Source of the DNA: Tumebacillus avium
GTDB lineage: Bacteria > Bacillota > Bacilli > Tumebacillales > Tumebacillaceae
Assembly (NCBI RefSeq): GCF_002162355.1
Contig: NZ_CP021434.1
Span: forward strand, 3,340,001-3,404,000
Direction of reading: 5' to 3'
Length of the DNA stretch: 64,000 bases
Shown here: positions 1-11,669 of the stretch, one piece after another
How positions within the stretch are numbered: position 1 is the first letter of the stretch
How the letters are laid out: every line of letters begins with the position of its first letter
Program-made: the position numbers and the translations under genes
Notes under the pieces: model-generated
What the model saw: only the letters and a program-made list of their open reading frames with translations
The model's database searches: none
Told to the model about the DNA's origin: nothing

Positions 1-294
1 CCTGGCTTTGGACGCTCGTTTATGGATCATAACGATGAGGACTACAACGGGTATGACGGGGAGGACGCTTGGCAGGACGTGGCCCGTTACGGAACGGCCG
101 CTACCAACGATGAAAACCCGGATGCCCTGCACCCGAACGAATTTTACCTCCACGCAGACGAACGTCTGGGCTACGTCGAGGACATCGAAGGCTTCACGAT
201 CACCGACATCGAAGGCAATCCGGTGTCCGAACCGCAATACGTCCGCAACGATGCGTATCGCCGGGCGTGGAGAGAAGCTGACGAACGCTATTAA
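1..294 (+). CDS. C-terminal part of a DksA/TraR-family (YteA/YlyA-like) protein, partial at window edge
   Basis: The reading frame is open from the first base, so the gene starts before the window. The ATG at 22 has no ribosome site and is probably internal. The visible tail is very acidic, rich in Asp, Glu, Asn and Tyr, and ends with a segment containing GYVEDIEGFTITDIEGNPVS. That kind of tail occurs in Bacillales DksA-type YteA/YlyA proteins, and B. subtilis ylyA sits directly upstream of lspA, as here. The zinc finger and coiled-coil that would prove the family are outside the window. Function is inferred from position and tail style only. A strong terminator follows at once. Confidence 0.55.
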   Translation, partial: PGFGRSFMDHNDEDYNGYDGEDAWQDVARYGTAATNDENPDALHPNEFYLHADERLGYVEDIEGFTITDIEGNPVSEPQYVRNDAYRRAWREADERY

Positions 295-332
295 AAAAAG
301 CTCTGTGCCGCAAGCAGGCACAGAGCTTTTTT
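294..332 (+). terminator. Intrinsic terminator after the DksA-like gene
   Basis: A 10-bp perfect stem (300-309 with 317-326) closes a 7-nt loop and runs into six T residues. An A-run precedes the stem, so it could also work in the other direction. Confidence 0.9.
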
Positions 333-394
333 GTATGAAAAATATTTTTGTTTGAAATGAGGGCGCGGGGAGCATGGTAAAGAGTAAGGGAATG

Positions 395-403
395 TGCTAC
401 AAT
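395..403 (+). promoter_or_regulatory. Candidate extended -10 promoter of lspA-rluD
   Basis: TGCTACAAT at 395-403 is an extended -10 element (TG plus TACAAT). No good -35 lies 16-18 bp upstream, which extended -10 promoters can tolerate. It sits between the upstream terminator and lspA, where a promoter is needed. Confidence 0.5.
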
Positions 404-447
404 GGGCAAGCAAAAAACGGGCTTTTTTGCCTTTTAGAGGTGACAAG

Positions 448-927
448 ATGCTGTTTTATCTGCTGATCGCTCTTGTGGTGGTCCTCGATCAAGTGATGAA
501 ATATTACATACGCACGAATATGGAAGTGACCGAGTCGGTTCCGCTGTGGGAAGGCGTCATCAATTTGACTTCACACCGCAACACAGGCGCTGCTTTTGGG
601 ATTTTGGAAGGGCAGCAGTGGTTCTTCATTCTGAGCGTGGTTGCGGTGCTCGTCGGGGTGATCTATTTCCGCTCCAAAGGCGAATTCAAAGGCCGTCCGC
701 TAATGGAGACGGGTGTAGCGCTGCTCGTCGGCGGCGCGATCGGCAATGCGATCGACCGCGTGGTATTTGGCGCAGTGACCGACTTTTTTGATCTGCAGTT
801 CATGAGCTTTGCGATTTTTAACATCGCTGACGTGGCGATCAACGTAGGTGTCGGCTTGATGATTCTGTCGATGCTGGTGGAATGGGCGAAGGCGAGCAAG
901 AACATCCGCAGGGAGGGAGATGCCTGA
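448..927 (+). CDS. lspA: Lipoprotein signal peptidase (signal peptidase II)
   Basis: Membrane aspartyl protease that removes the signal peptide from prolipoproteins after Cys lipidation. The product is 159 aa, normal for the family, with four hydrophobic segments. The two catalytic Asp motifs are visible: GGAIGNAIDR (Asp103) and FNIADVAINVG (Asp128). The ATG at 448 is chosen because AGAGGTGA lies just upstream and the protein then begins directly with the first membrane helix; an upstream in-frame ATG at 394 falls on the promoter. The stop overlaps the start of the next gene (ATGA), so the two are translationally coupled. Position next to the rluD-type gene and pyr operon matches B. subtilis. 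Confidence 0.95.
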   Translation: MLFYLLIALVVVLDQVMKYYIRTNMEVTESVPLWEGVINLTSHRNTGAAFGILEGQQWFFILSVVAVLVGVIYFRSKGEFKGRPLMETGVALLVGGAIGNAIDRVVFGAVTDFFDLQFMSFAIFNIADVAINVGVGLMILSMLVEWAKASKNIRREGDA

Positions 928-1907
928 TGGAAGAGAACGTGCAAACGGAACTTGGACAAACGGTGGACGAAGAACTGGCCGAACGCGACACGATGTCGTG
1001 GACGATCGGCGAGGAAGCGGGAGAGCGCATCGACAAACTGCTCACCGGCTGGGTGAGCGAACTGTCGCGCACACAGGTGCAGGATCTGATCGACGAGGAA
1101 GCGATCCTCGTCAACGGCAGCAAGTCGAAGTCGAACTACAAGGTGCGCGCAGGCGACGTGATCACGCTCGACCTGCCCGAACCGGCCGAAGTGGAACTGG
1201 TGGCGGAAGACATTCCGCTCGATGTGCAGTATGAGGACAAAGACGTGATCGTCGTCAACAAGGCGCGCGGCATGGTCGTGCATCCGGCGGCGGGACATAC
1301 GAGCGGGACGCTGGTCAACGCGCTGCTGTTCCACTGCAAAGACTTGTCCGGCATCAACGGCGAAGTGCGTCCGGGCATCGTGCACCGCATCGACAAGGAC
1401 ACTTCGGGGCTGTTGATGGCAGCCAAAAATGACCACGCACACCGCCACTTGTCGGCACAGCTCAAGGAGCACTCCGTGACCCGCAAATACATCGCCATCG
1501 TACACGGCGTTGTTGAGCATGACCTTGGCACGGTGGATGCGCCGATCGGACGCCATCCCGTGCATCGCCAGCAGATGGCGGTGATCCGCGAAGGCGGCCG
1601 GGAAGCGGTCACACACTTCCAGGTGATCGAGCGGCTGGAGAAGCATACGGTCGTCGAGCTGAAGCTGGAGACGGGCCGCACGCACCAGATTCGCGTACAT
1701 ATGGACTTTATCGGGCATCCGCTGGTCGGCGACCCGAAATACGGGAACCAAAAGCGCAACAAATTCGGCGACATCATCGACGGCCAAGCTCTGCATGCGC
1801 AAGTGCTGGGCTTTGTGCATCCGCGGACGGAGGAGTATCTGGAGTTTACGACCGATATTCCTGAGGAAATGGTGCGCCTGATCGACTTTTTGCGACAACA
1901 GGCTTGA
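927..1907 (+). CDS. rluD: RluA/RluD-family 23S rRNA pseudouridine synthase (YlyB-like)
   Basis: Converts uridines to pseudouridine in large-subunit rRNA. The 326-aa product has an N-terminal S4 RNA-binding domain (about residues 30-90) followed by the catalytic domain. The signature HRIDKDTSGL carries catalytic Asp156, and the GRTHQIRVHM motif lies downstream. The start is the ATG at 927, which overlaps the lspA stop by one base and has GGGAGGGAGA in front. The exact target uridines cannot be read from sequence; B. subtilis YlyB is the positional equivalent. The stop codon region overlaps the -35 of the pyr promoter. Confidence 0.9.
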   Translation: MEENVQTELGQTVDEELAERDTMSWTIGEEAGERIDKLLTGWVSELSRTQVQDLIDEEAILVNGSKSKSNYKVRAGDVITLDLPEPAEVELVAEDIPLDVQYEDKDVIVVNKARGMVVHPAAGHTSGTLVNALLFHCKDLSGINGEVRPGIVHRIDKDTSGLLMAAKNDHAHRHLSAQLKEHSVTRKYIAIVHGVVEHDLGTVDAPIGRHPVHRQQMAVIREGGREAVTHFQVIERLEKHTVVELKLETGRTHQIRVHMDFIGHPLVGDPKYGNQKRNKFGDIIDGQALHAQVLGFVHPRTEEYLEFTTDIPEEMVRLIDFLRQQA

Positions 1908-1932
1908 CGAGTCTCGCAAAAATTGCTATTCT
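1904..1932 (+). promoter_or_regulatory. Sigma-A-type promoter of the pyr operon
   Basis: TTGACG (1904-1909), a 17-bp spacer and TATTCT (1927-1932) form a good housekeeping promoter. The -35 overlaps the stop codon of the pseudouridine synthase gene. It would start transcription just ahead of the first PyrR leader. Confidence 0.75.
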
Positions 1933-1949
1933 TCAATAGAACTGAATAA

Positions 1950-2087
1950 GTCCTTTAAACTGATCCTGTGAGGTCGGTAAGGAGTCGGCGCAGAGGCCGG
2001 ATGCTTGCGAGCATCTCCGGTACTCTGTAAACAACTGTGCACGTATAAGCAGGAGGCTTCTTCCATCCAGGGAAGAAGCCTTTTTTT
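1950..2087 (+). promoter_or_regulatory. PyrR-dependent attenuator 1 (before pyrR)
   Basis: The leader contains a PyrR-binding loop at 1962-1975 (GATCCTGTGAGGTC), matching 12 of 14 positions of the Bacillus consensus ARUCCNGNGAGGYU. It is framed by CCTTTAAAC and TAAGG. Downstream is an intrinsic terminator: a perfect 10-bp stem (2055-2064 with 2071-2080) followed by seven T. In the known mechanism, UMP-bound PyrR holds the binding loop, blocks the antiterminator and lets the terminator form. The alternative antiterminator pairing was not modelled. Confidence 0.9.
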
Positions 2088-2110
2088 GTCGACTAGGGGA
2101 CACTAGATAA

Positions 2111-2701
<591 letters not shown>

Positions 2702-2811
2702 CCGGGTCCCGTGAGGCGCGAAAGAGTGGGATGCTTTGGACAGGCCTTGCTGTACCCTGGCTGTGCCTTGCCCAAACACGCCCTCTCCCGAACGCTGCGG
2801 AGAGGTTTTTT
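2702..2811 (+). promoter_or_regulatory. PyrR-dependent attenuator 2 (between pyrR and permease)
   Basis: A binding-loop match lies at 2705-2718 (GGTCCCGTGAGGCG), again 12 of 14 consensus positions, starting a few bases after the pyrR stop. The terminator stem pairs 2782-2788 with 2799-2805 and is followed by six T. The spacing between loop and terminator is like that of attenuator 1. Confidence 0.85.
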
Positions 2812-2847
2812 GTTACCAAGGGGTGTGTCATCTAGGGGGTAAACATC

Positions 2848-4101
2848 ATGAGCCAACAACGAGTTGTCGATGTACATGAGCGCCTGCCGCTCGGACAATC
2901 GCTTCCGCTTAGCCTGCAGCATCTCTTCGCCATGTTTGGCGCGACGGTACTGGTGCCGTTCCTGACCGGGTTGAACCCGGCGATTGCCTTGTTGACGAGC
3001 GGCATCGGCACTTTGATCTACATCTTCCTGACCAAAGGCATGATTCCGGGCTACCTCGGCTCGTCCTTCGCTTTCATCGCGCCGATCGTCGCCGTGTCGA
3101 AAGCGGAAAGCCCGGAAGCCGCCCTCTTCGGCTGCTTGATCTCGGGGATCGTGTACATCATCGTCGCCTTGATCATCAAAGGGGCGGGCATCGGCTGGCT
3201 GAACAAGCTGCTGCCCCCGGTCGTCGTCGGCTCGATCGTCATCGTCATCGGGCTTGGCCTCGCTGGAACGGCGGTCAACATGGCATCGAAAAACTGGACG
3301 GTCGCTTTTGTCGCCTTGATCATCGCGATCATTGCCTCCGCATTCTTCCGCGGGTTCCTCGGGGTGATCCCGGTTCTGCTCGGCATCATCGGCGGCTACA
3401 TCTTCGCTGTCACGCAAGGCATGGTTGATTTCACGAAAGTAGCGGAAGCAAGCTGGCTCTCCATGCCGGACTTCCAAACGCCGAAAGTGTCCTGGACGGC
3501 AGCGCTCTTGATCGCCCCGGTCGCGCTGGTCACCATCGCCGAACACATCGGTCACCTGCTGGTCACCGAAAACATCGTCGGCCGCAACCTGATGCAAAAG
3601 CCGGGTCTGCACCGCTCGATGCTCGGCGACGGCGTCGCAACGGCGATCGCAGGCGCCTTGGGCGGTCCGCCGTCCACCACGTACGGCGAAAACATCGGGG
3701 TGATGGCGATCACCCGCGTCTACTCGGTCTGGGTGATCGGCGGCGCTGCGGTGTTCGCAATCCTCTTCGCCTTCATCGGCAAAATCAACGCGGTCATCTC
3801 GTCGATTCCGGAGCCGGTCATGGGCGGCATCTCGATCCTGCTCTTCGGGATCATCGCCTCGGCGGGTCTGCGCATGCTGGTCGAAAGCGGCATCAACTAC
3901 GGCAACAAGCGCAACCTGATCATCTCCTCGGTCATCCTCGTGCTTGGTGTGGGCGGTGCGAAGATCCACATCGGCGAGCTGCCGATCGAAGGGATGGCGC
4001 TGGCCACGTTCGCCGGGATTCTGCTCAACCTGATCCTGCCGAAAAACATCAACAACGACGGCGCAGTACAGACCGATACGCTGGAGCATCAAAAAAAGTA
4101 A
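2848..4101 (+). CDS. pyrP: Uracil permease (NCS2/NAT family)
   Basis: Proton-coupled uracil importer in the cytoplasmic membrane. The 417-aa product has about 12-14 hydrophobic segments. Family marks include QHLFAMFGATVLVPFLTG near the N-terminus, AEHIGHLLVTENIVG near residue 230-245 and GGPPSTTYGENIGV, the equivalent of the UraA NPTTTYAENIG substrate-site motif. It lies between two PyrR attenuators, which is the B. subtilis pyrP position and supports uracil as substrate over xanthine. GGGGGT precedes the ATG. Confidence 0.94.
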   Translation: MSQQRVVDVHERLPLGQSLPLSLQHLFAMFGATVLVPFLTGLNPAIALLTSGIGTLIYIFLTKGMIPGYLGSSFAFIAPIVAVSKAESPEAALFGCLISGIVYIIVALIIKGAGIGWLNKLLPPVVVGSIVIVIGLGLAGTAVNMASKNWTVAFVALIIAIIASAFFRGFLGVIPVLLGIIGGYIFAVTQGMVDFTKVAEASWLSMPDFQTPKVSWTAALLIAPVALVTIAEHIGHLLVTENIVGRNLMQKPGLHRSMLGDGVATAIAGALGGPPSTTYGENIGVMAITRVYSVWVIGGAAVFAILFAFIGKINAVISSIPEPVMGGISILLFGIIASAGLRMLVESGINYGNKRNLIISSVILVLGVGGAKIHIGELPIEGMALATFAGILLNLILPKNINNDGAVQTDTLEHQKK

Positions 4102-4138
4102 ATAGGTGAAAATAGAAACGTTCTGTGCCTTCACAGCA

Positions 4139-4251
4139 CCTTTAAACCAATACGAGAGATTGGTAAGGTCTGTTCTATCGGACGTGTAGTTTACTCTGTC
4201 TGCGGGACTCCCTTGCCAATGCGATATGCAAAGCAACGGGAGTCTCTTTTT
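4139..4251 (+). promoter_or_regulatory. PyrR-type attenuator 3 (before pyrB), with divergent binding loop
   Basis: The same CCTTTAAAC and TAAGG flanks as attenuator 1 surround a hairpin CCAAT-ACGAGAG-ATTGG (4147-4163). It keeps a GAGAG core but lacks the UCC...GAGG match and is a base shorter. The terminator pairs 4206-4212 with 4238-4244, extended by TTGC/GCAA, and ends TCTCTTTTT. The position before pyrB matches B. subtilis. Whether PyrR still binds this loop is uncertain. Confidence 0.75.
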
Positions 4252-4277
4252 GTGAGAAGAAACGGGAGGTAGCCGAC

Positions 4278-5237
4278 ATGTACCACGTGCTCAGTGCTCA
4301 TCAGTTTGACCGCAACCAATTGGACCATCTGTTCCGCATGGCGGACATCATGGAATATACAGCTGCAAACGGCGGCTCGAATGTGTTAAACGGCAAGATC
4401 ATGGCGGCTCTGTTCTTCGAGCCCAGCACGCGCACCCGGCTCTCGTTCGAGTCGGCAATGCTGCGCTTAGGCGGCACGGTGATCTCCACCGAAAATGCCG
4501 CTCAGTTCTCCTCGGCGATCAAAGGGGAGACGCTCGAAGATTCGATCCGGGTGATCTCGTCGTACGCCGATGTGATCGTGCTCCGCCACAACGAAGTAGG
4601 CGCTGCGACCCGCGCGGCGAAAGTGTCGGACGTGCCGGTGATCAACGCCGGCGACGGCGCGGGCGAACATCCGACCCAGTCCCTGCTCGACCTGTTCACG
4701 ATCCAAAAGGAACTGGGCAAGATCGACGGCCTGCACATCGCGATGGTTGGCGACCTGACCTACGGGCGCACGGTGCACTCCCTGTCCTACATGCTCTCCC
4801 GCTACCAGAACGTGACCCTCTACTTCGTATCGCCTGACAACTGCCCGATTCCGCAAAAGGTCAAAGACTACCTCGACGAGCAGGGCGTCACCTACTTTGA
4901 AGAAAACGACCTGCAGCAAGTGGCGGAAAAAGTGGACGTGCTGTACATGACGCGGATTCAAAAAGAGCGCTTCCCGAGCGGCGAAGAATACTTGAAAGCG
5001 GCCGGCAAATACGTGATCGACCAAAACGTGCTGAACTTGATGAAACAAAACGCGATCATCATGCACCCGCTGCCCCGCGCCGGCGAAATTCTGCCGGAAG
5101 TGGATGCCGACCCGCGCGCGGCGTACTTCCGCCAAGCGAAAAACGGCGTCTACATCCGCATGGCGCTGCTCGCCTACTGCCTGGGCGGCAAACAGGCGGA
5201 AGCGGAACTGGAAGCTTTGGCAAAAGTGATGGGCTAA
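4278..5237 (+). CDS. pyrB: Aspartate carbamoyltransferase catalytic chain
   Basis: Joins carbamoyl phosphate and L-aspartate, the first committed step to UMP. The 319-aa protein has the carbamoyl-phosphate motif FFEPSTRTRLSFESA (Ser50-Thr-Arg-Thr-Arg54) and the conserved HPTQS and HPLPR segments. CGGGAGGTAG sits just upstream of the ATG. There is no pyrI next to it, as expected for the unregulated Bacillus type enzyme, a trimer in that group. It is the first enzyme gene behind attenuator 3. Confidence 0.97.
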   Translation: MYHVLSAHQFDRNQLDHLFRMADIMEYTAANGGSNVLNGKIMAALFFEPSTRTRLSFESAMLRLGGTVISTENAAQFSSAIKGETLEDSIRVISSYADVIVLRHNEVGAATRAAKVSDVPVINAGDGAGEHPTQSLLDLFTIQKELGKIDGLHIAMVGDLTYGRTVHSLSYMLSRYQNVTLYFVSPDNCPIPQKVKDYLDEQGVTYFEENDLQQVAEKVDVLYMTRIQKERFPSGEEYLKAAGKYVIDQNVLNLMKQNAIIMHPLPRAGEILPEVDADPRAAYFRQAKNGVYIRMALLAYCLGGKQAEAELEALAKVMG

Positions 5238-5267
5238 GCAAGCTTTACCATACAGAGGAGGATGACG

Positions 5268-6554
5268 ATGGGACTGGTACTGAAAAACGGACGACTCTTG
5301 AACTTGGAAACGGGCGAGCTGGAAGCACGCGAACTGCGTATTGAAGGGGAGATCATCGCCGAGGTGGCGGAGCGCATCGACGCGGCCGGCCACGAGGAGA
5401 TCGACTTGAAAGGCAACGTGATCCTGCCGGGCTTCCTCGACATGCACGTGCATCTGCGTCAGCCGGGCTTTGAAGCGAAAGAGACGATCGAGACCGGCAC
5501 GGCAGCAGCAGCAAGAGGCGGGTTCACCACGGTGGCTTGCATGCCGAACACCCGTCCGGTGATCGACTCGCCGGAATTGATCCGCTACGTGTACGAGACG
5601 ACCGCCAAGGAAGGCTCCTGCACCGTCCTCCCGTACGGCGCGATCACCAAAGGCGAACTCGGTGAAGAACTGACCGACATCGCCGGGCTGAAAGCGGCCG
5701 GCGCGCTTGGCATCACCGACGACGGCGTCGGCGTGCAGTCTTCCTCCCTGATGCGCGAAGCGATGCGTGTCGCCGCTGCGCTTGATCTGCCGGTGGTCAT
5801 CCACTCCGAAGACGAAGACCTCGCCAAAGACGGCTGCATGAACGAAGGCGTTGTCTCCAAACGCCTCGGTCTGCCGGGCATCCCCGGCTTGGCGGAAAGC
5901 GCGATGATCGCCCGCGACATCCTGCTCGCCGAAGACACTGGAGCACACCTGCACGTCTGCCACATCTCGGACGCCGCATCGGTCGAACTGGTGCGCTGGG
6001 CAAAAAGCCGCGGCTTGAAAGTGACGACCGAAGTCACGCCGCACCATCTGCTCCTGACCGAAGCGATCATCGACCAGACGGACGGCCAAGACGCCAACAT
6101 GAAAGTCAACCCGCCGCTACGCACGGAAAAAGACCGCCTGGCCTGCCTGCAAGGGCTGCTCGACGGCACGATCGACATGGTGGCGACCGACCATGCGCCG
6201 CACACCGCAGAGGAGAAAGCGCGGCCCTTTGCCACCGCCCCGTTTGGCTTTATCGGACTGGAGATCGCCTTCCCGCTGCTCTACACCGAACTTGTGCAAA
6301 ACGGTCACCTGCCGCTGCACGAACTGGTCCAAAAGTTCACCGTCAACCCGGCGAACGTGTTCAAAATTGACCGTGGCAGCCTCGCACCGGGCAAAGTGGC
6401 CGACCTGACCATCGTCGACCTCGAAGCGGAGCGCGAAATCGCAGCGGCTGAACTGAAGACAAAAGGCCGCAACACGCCGTTCCTCGGCAAACAGGTCAAA
6501 GGCTGGAGCGTGCTGACGATCAACCAGGGACGCATCACCTACCAAGGCAACTAA
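5268..6554 (+). CDS. pyrC: Dihydroorotase (class I)
   Basis: Zinc amidohydrolase that closes N-carbamoyl-aspartate to dihydroorotate. The product is 428 aa, the class I (Bacillus-type) length. Metal ligands are visible in DMHVHLRQPG (His60, His62), and the late ATDHAPH motif carries Asp308. The ATG at 5268 is preferred over the in-frame ATG at 5262 because AGAGGAGG ends immediately before 5262, leaving proper spacing only to 5268. It lies about 30 bp after pyrB in the operon. Confidence 0.96.
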   Translation: MGLVLKNGRLLNLETGELEARELRIEGEIIAEVAERIDAAGHEEIDLKGNVILPGFLDMHVHLRQPGFEAKETIETGTAAAARGGFTTVACMPNTRPVIDSPELIRYVYETTAKEGSCTVLPYGAITKGELGEELTDIAGLKAAGALGITDDGVGVQSSSLMREAMRVAAALDLPVVIHSEDEDLAKDGCMNEGVVSKRLGLPGIPGLAESAMIARDILLAEDTGAHLHVCHISDAASVELVRWAKSRGLKVTTEVTPHHLLLTEAIIDQTDGQDANMKVNPPLRTEKDRLACLQGLLDGTIDMVATDHAPHTAEEKARPFATAPFGFIGLEIAFPLLYTELVQNGHLPLHELVQKFTVNPANVFKIDRGSLAPGKVADLTIVDLEAEREIAAAELKTKGRNTPFLGKQVKGWSVLTINQGRITYQGN

Positions 6555-6595
6555 AACAACTCAGGCTAGAGGACAAAAGAAGGGTGGAGAAGCGA

Positions 6596-7678
<1,083 letters not shown>

Positions 7679-7681
7679 ACC

Positions 7682-10600
7682 ATGCCGCTGCGTACAGACC
7701 TCAAGAAAATTCTCGTCATCGGTTCCGGTCCGATCGTCATCGGACAAGCTGCGGAGTTTGACTATGCGGGCACCCAAGCCTGCCACGCCCTGCGCGAAGA
7801 AGGGATCAGCGTCGTGCTGGTCAACTCCAACCCGGCAACGATCATGACCGACATCGAAACGGCCGACAAAGTTTACGTCGAGCCGCTCACCCCGGAATTT
7901 GTGGCACAGATCATCCGCCAGGAAAAACCGGACGGCCTGCTCGCTACACTCGGCGGCCAGACCGGCCTGAACATGGCGGTCAAACTCCACGAGATGGGCG
8001 TGCTGGAACAGGAAGGCGTCGAACTGCTCGGCACCGCCTTGTCCTCGATCAAGCAGGCGGAAGACCGCGAAGAGTTCCGCTCGCTGATGCACGAACTTGG
8101 CGAACCGGTGCCGGAGTCGGAGATCGTCAACACCTACGAAGGGGCGAAGCAGTTCGCCGAAGAGATCGGCTTCCCGATCATCATCCGCCCGGCCTACACA
8201 TTGGGCGGCACCGGCGGCGGGATCGCCAAAGACTGGGCGGAGTACGAAGAGATCGTCAACCTCGGCCTCCAGCTCTCTCCGATCTCGCAGGTGCTCGTGG
8301 AGCGCTCGATCGCAGGGTTCAAAGAAGTCGAATACGAAGTGATGCGCGACAAGAACGACAACTGCATCGTGGTCTGCAACATGGAGAACTTCGACCCGGT
8401 CGGCATCCACACCGGCGACTCGATCGTCGTAGCACCCTCGCAGACCTTGTCCGACCACGAGTACCAGATGCTCCGCACCTCGGCCTTGAGAATCATCCGT
8501 GCGCTGGGCATCGAAGGCGGCTGCAACGTGCAGTTTGCGCTCGACCCGGACTCCTTCCAGTACTACCTGATCGAAGTGAACCCGCGCGTGTCCCGCTCTT
8601 CGGCGCTGGCGTCGAAAGCGACCGGCTACCCGATCGCGAAAATCGCGGCGAAGATCGCCATCGGCTACACCCTCGACGAGATCGTCAACCCGGTCACCAA
8701 GCAGACCTACGCCTGCTTCGAGCCGGCGCTCGACTACATCGTCACCAAGATCCCGCGCTGGCCGTTTGACAAATTCGTCTCCGCCAAGCGCGTGCTCGGC
8801 ACCCAGATGAAAGCGACCGGCGAAGTCATGGCGATCGAGCGCTCCTTCGAAGCCTCGCTGATGAAAGCGGTGCGCTCGCTGGAGATCGGCCTCGACTCGC
8901 TCGACCTGCCGGGCGCAGAAGAACTCGATCAGGAAACGCTGGAAAAACGCCTCATCGTCGCCGACGACGAACGCCTCTTCCTGCTCGCCGAAGCATTTAA
9001 GCGCAACTACACGGTAGAGCAATTGCACGACCTGACCAAGATCGACGAATGGTTCCTCGTGAAAGTGGAAGGCATCGTCCGCCTCCTGCAGACGATCGAA
9101 AAAGACGGCCTGACCGAAGAGAACCTGCGCAAAGCGAAGCGCTGGAGCATCACCGACTCGACGATCGCCCGCTACGCCAAGACGACCGAAGACGAAGTGT
9201 ATGGCACCCGCCAAGCCTTGGGCCTGCGTCCGGTGTTCAAGATGGTCGACACCTGCGCCGCTGAGTTCGACGCGGAAACGCCGTACTACTACTCCGCTTA
9301 CGAGACGGAAGACGAAGTGGTCGAATCGAACGACAAGAAGGTCGTCGTGCTCGGCTCCGGCCCGATCCGCATCGGCCAGGGCATTGAGTTCGACTACTGC
9401 TCCGTCCACGCGGTGTGGGGCTTGAAAGACGCAGGGTACGAGTCGATCATCATCAACAACAACCCGGAGACGGTCTCGACCGACTTCTCGACCTCCGACC
9501 GCCTGTACTTCGAACCGCTGCACATCGAAGACGTCATGCACGTCATCGACCGCGAGCAGCCGGAAGGTGTCATCGTCCAGTTCGGCGGTCAGACGGCGAT
9601 CAACCTCGCCGCACCTCTCGCCAAGCGCGGCGTGAAAATCCTCGGCACGCAGCTCGAAGACATCGACCGCGCCGAAGACCGTGAAAAATTTGACCAGCTG
9701 CTGACCGACCTCGACATTCCGCGCCCGCAAGGCAAGACGGTCTTCACCGTCGAAGCGGCAGTCAAGGCAGCAAATGAAACCGGCTATCCGGTCGTGGTGC
9801 GCCCGTCCTACGTCCTCGGCGGCCGTGCGATGGAGATCGTCTACACCGAGCAGGATCTGCTGCACTACATGAAACATGCAGTCAAAGTCAACTCTGAGCA
9901 TCCGGTGCTCGTCGACCGCTACCTGACCGGCCTTGAGATCGAAGTCGACGCCATCGCCGACGGCGAGACGGTGCTGATCCCGGGCATCATGGAACACGTC
10001 GAGCGCGCCGGCGTACACTCCGGTGACTCGATCGCGGTGTACCCGACACAGAAGCTGTACCCGCACCTGAAAGAGACGATCATCGAATACACGACGAAAA
10101 TCGCCCGCGCCCTGAACGTCAAAGGGCTGCTGAACATCCAATACGTGGTCTCCAAAGACAAGGTGTACGTGATCGAAGTCAACCCGCGCTCCTCCCGCAC
10201 CGTGCCGTTCCTCTCGAAAGTGACCGGCGTGCCGATGGTCGACGTGGCGACCCAGATCATCTTTGGCAAGTCGCTGGTGGAACAAGGCTACCAAAACGGG
10301 CTCTGGCCGGAGCCGCAAGACATGGTCGCTGTCAAAGTGCCGGTCTTCTCCTTCGCCAAACTGCGCCGCGTCGATGTTACGCTCGGCCCGGAGATGAAAT
10401 CGACCGGGGAAGTGATGGGGCAGGAGCGCACGTTCGCCAAAGCGCTCTACAAAGGCCTGCTCGCCGGCGGCATCGACATCCCGGAGCATGGCACGATCAT
10501 CGCGACGATCGCCGACAAAGACAAGGATGAGGCGCTGCCGATTCTCAAGGGCTACGCAAACCTCGGCTTCCGTTTCCTGGCGACCAAAGGCACCGCCGCG

Positions 10601-10879
10601 CTGCTGCGGGAAAAAGGCATCACGGCGGTCACCGAAGTGAAGAAACTCGCAGAAGGCTCGCCGAACCTCGTCGACCTGCTGCGCCAAGGCAAAGCCGACA
10701 TGGTCATCAACACGTTGACCCACGGCAAGGACACGTCCCGCGACGGCTTCCGCATCCGCCGCGAATCGGTGGAACACGGCATTCCGTGCCTGACCTCGCT
10801 CGATACTGCGCAAGCGATGCTCGACGTCCTGCAGTCGATCCGCTTCTCGACCGTACCGCTTGGCGCCGTACAGAACTAA
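7682..10879 (+). CDS. carB: Carbamoyl-phosphate synthase large subunit
   Basis: Makes carbamoyl phosphate from bicarbonate, ammonia and two ATP. The 1065-aa length is normal. Two homologous ATP-grasp halves can be followed: the first begins [20 protein letters not shown] and the second [20 protein letters not shown] near residue 550. The C-terminal part is the MGS-like allosteric domain (about 935-1065). It starts 3 bp after carA with GGGAGGGG in front. Codon use is strongly biased to GC-ending codons. The very long open frame on the opposite strand is a by-product of that bias. Confidence 0.97.
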   Translation: MPLRTDLKKILVIGSGPIVIGQAAEFDYAGTQACHALREEGISVVLVNSNPATIMTDIETADKVYVEPLTPEFVAQIIRQEKPDGLLATLGGQTGLNMAVKLHEMGVLEQEGVELLGTALSSIKQAEDREEFRSLMHELGEPVPESEIVNTYEGAKQFAEEIGFPIIIRPAYTLGGTGGGIAKDWAEYEEIVNLGLQLSPISQVLVERSIAGFKEVEYEVMRDKNDNCIVVCNMENFDPVGIHTGDSIVVAPSQTLSDHEYQMLRTSALRIIRALGIEGGCNVQFALDPDSFQYYLIEVNPRVSRSSALASKATGYPIAKIAAKIAIGYTLDEIVNPVTKQTYACFEPALDYIVTKIPRWPFDKFVSAKRVLGTQMKATGEVMAIERSFEASLMKAVRSLEIGLDSLDLPGAEELDQETLEKRLIVADDERLFLLAEAFKRNYTVEQLHDLTKIDEWFLVKVEGIVRLLQTIEKDGLTEENLRKAKRWSITDSTIARYAKTTEDEVYGTRQALGLRPVFKMVDTCAAEFDAETPYYYSAYETEDEVVESNDKKVVVLGSGPIRIGQGIEFDYCSVHAVWGLKDAGYESIIINNNPETVSTDFSTSDRLYFEPLHIEDVMHVIDREQPEGVIVQFGGQTAINLAAPLAKRGVKILGTQLEDIDRAEDREKFDQLLTDLDIPRPQGKTVFTVEAAVKAANETGYPVVVRPSYVLGGRAMEIVYTEQDLLHYMKHAVKVNSEHPVLVDRYLTGLEIEVDAIADGETVLIPGIMEHVERAGVHSGDSIAVYPTQKLYPHLKETIIEYTTKIARALNVKGLLNIQYVVSKDKVYVIEVNPRSSRTVPFLSKVTGVPMVDVATQIIFGKSLVEQGYQNGLWPEPQDMVAVKVPVFSFAKLRRVDVTLGPEMKSTGEVMGQERTFAKALYKGLLAGGIDIPEHGTIIATIADKDKDEALPILKGYANLGFRFLATKGTAALLREKGITAVTEVKKLAEGSPNLVDLLRQGKADMVINTLTHGKDTSRDGFRIRRESVEHGIPCLTSLDTAQAMLDVLQSIRFSTVPLGAVQN

Positions 10880-10898
10880 CAAAAGGGGGCTGGGACAC

Positions 10899-11669
10899 AT
10901 GGCACGGCTTACGATTCTCGAACACAAAGAAATCGCCCGCAACATGATGTGGATGGTGTTTGAAGCGCCGGAGAACCTCGACTTTTCCCCAGGCCAATTT
11001 TTACACATCCGCGTGACCGACGGAGTGGATCATCTGCTCCGCCGGCCCATCTCGCTCTGCAAGGTGCTGGGGGACAAAGCAGGCATCGGCATCGCCTACC
11101 GCGTGGGCGGCAAAGGGACCAAACTGCTCCAGGCCAAAAAGCCGGGCGACACGCTCGATGTGCTCGGACCGCTGGGCAAAGGCTTCAAACTGCATGCCGG
11201 CGACCAACATGCGCTGCTCGTCGGCGGGGGGATCGGTGTGCCGCCGATGCTGGAGCTGGCCGAACAGCTGACCGGACAAGGAGTGCGCGTGACCACGATC
11301 GTTGGCTTCCAAAGCGAAAATGTCGCGATTCTGATCGAAGAGCTGAATGTGTTTGGCGAAGTGCTGGTCGCGACGAATGACGGAACGCTTGGCAAGCAGG
11401 GATTTGTCACCGATTACATGACCGATGAACTGCTGGCCTCGGCCGACCGCTTCTACGCCTGTGGACCGACGCCGATGCTGCGCGCGGTACAGGAGAAGAT
11501 GAAAGGCAAAGTCGAAGGCTACCTGTCGCTCGAAGAGCGCATGGGCTGCGGCATCGGCGCCTGCATGGCTTGCGTCACTTCCTGTGTGATGGAGGACGGC
11601 AGCGTTGGGTTTAAGAAAGTGTGCAAAGACGGGCCTGTGTTCCCGGCGCCGGAGGTGGTCTTGTCATGA
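10899..11669 (+). CDS. pyrK: Dihydroorotate dehydrogenase B electron-transfer subunit
   Basis: FAD and 2Fe-2S subunit that passes electrons from PyrD to NAD. The 256-aa protein has a ferredoxin-reductase-like fold with a FAD-binding region (RRPISLCKV) and a NAD-binding GGGIGVPPM segment. The C-terminal cluster ligands are Cys217, Cys222, Cys225 and Cys242. The ATG at 10899 has AAAAGGGGGCTGGG upstream; an in-frame ATG at 10860 lies inside carB. It overlaps pyrD by 4 bp, consistent with the heteromeric B-type enzyme. Confidence 0.95.
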   Translation: MARLTILEHKEIARNMMWMVFEAPENLDFSPGQFLHIRVTDGVDHLLRRPISLCKVLGDKAGIGIAYRVGGKGTKLLQAKKPGDTLDVLGPLGKGFKLHAGDQHALLVGGGIGVPPMLELAEQLTGQGVRVTTIVGFQSENVAILIEELNVFGEVLVATNDGTLGKQGFVTDYMTDELLASADRFYACGPTPMLRAVQEKMKGKVEGYLSLEERMGCGIGACMACVTSCVMEDGSVGFKKVCKDGPVFPAPEVVLS

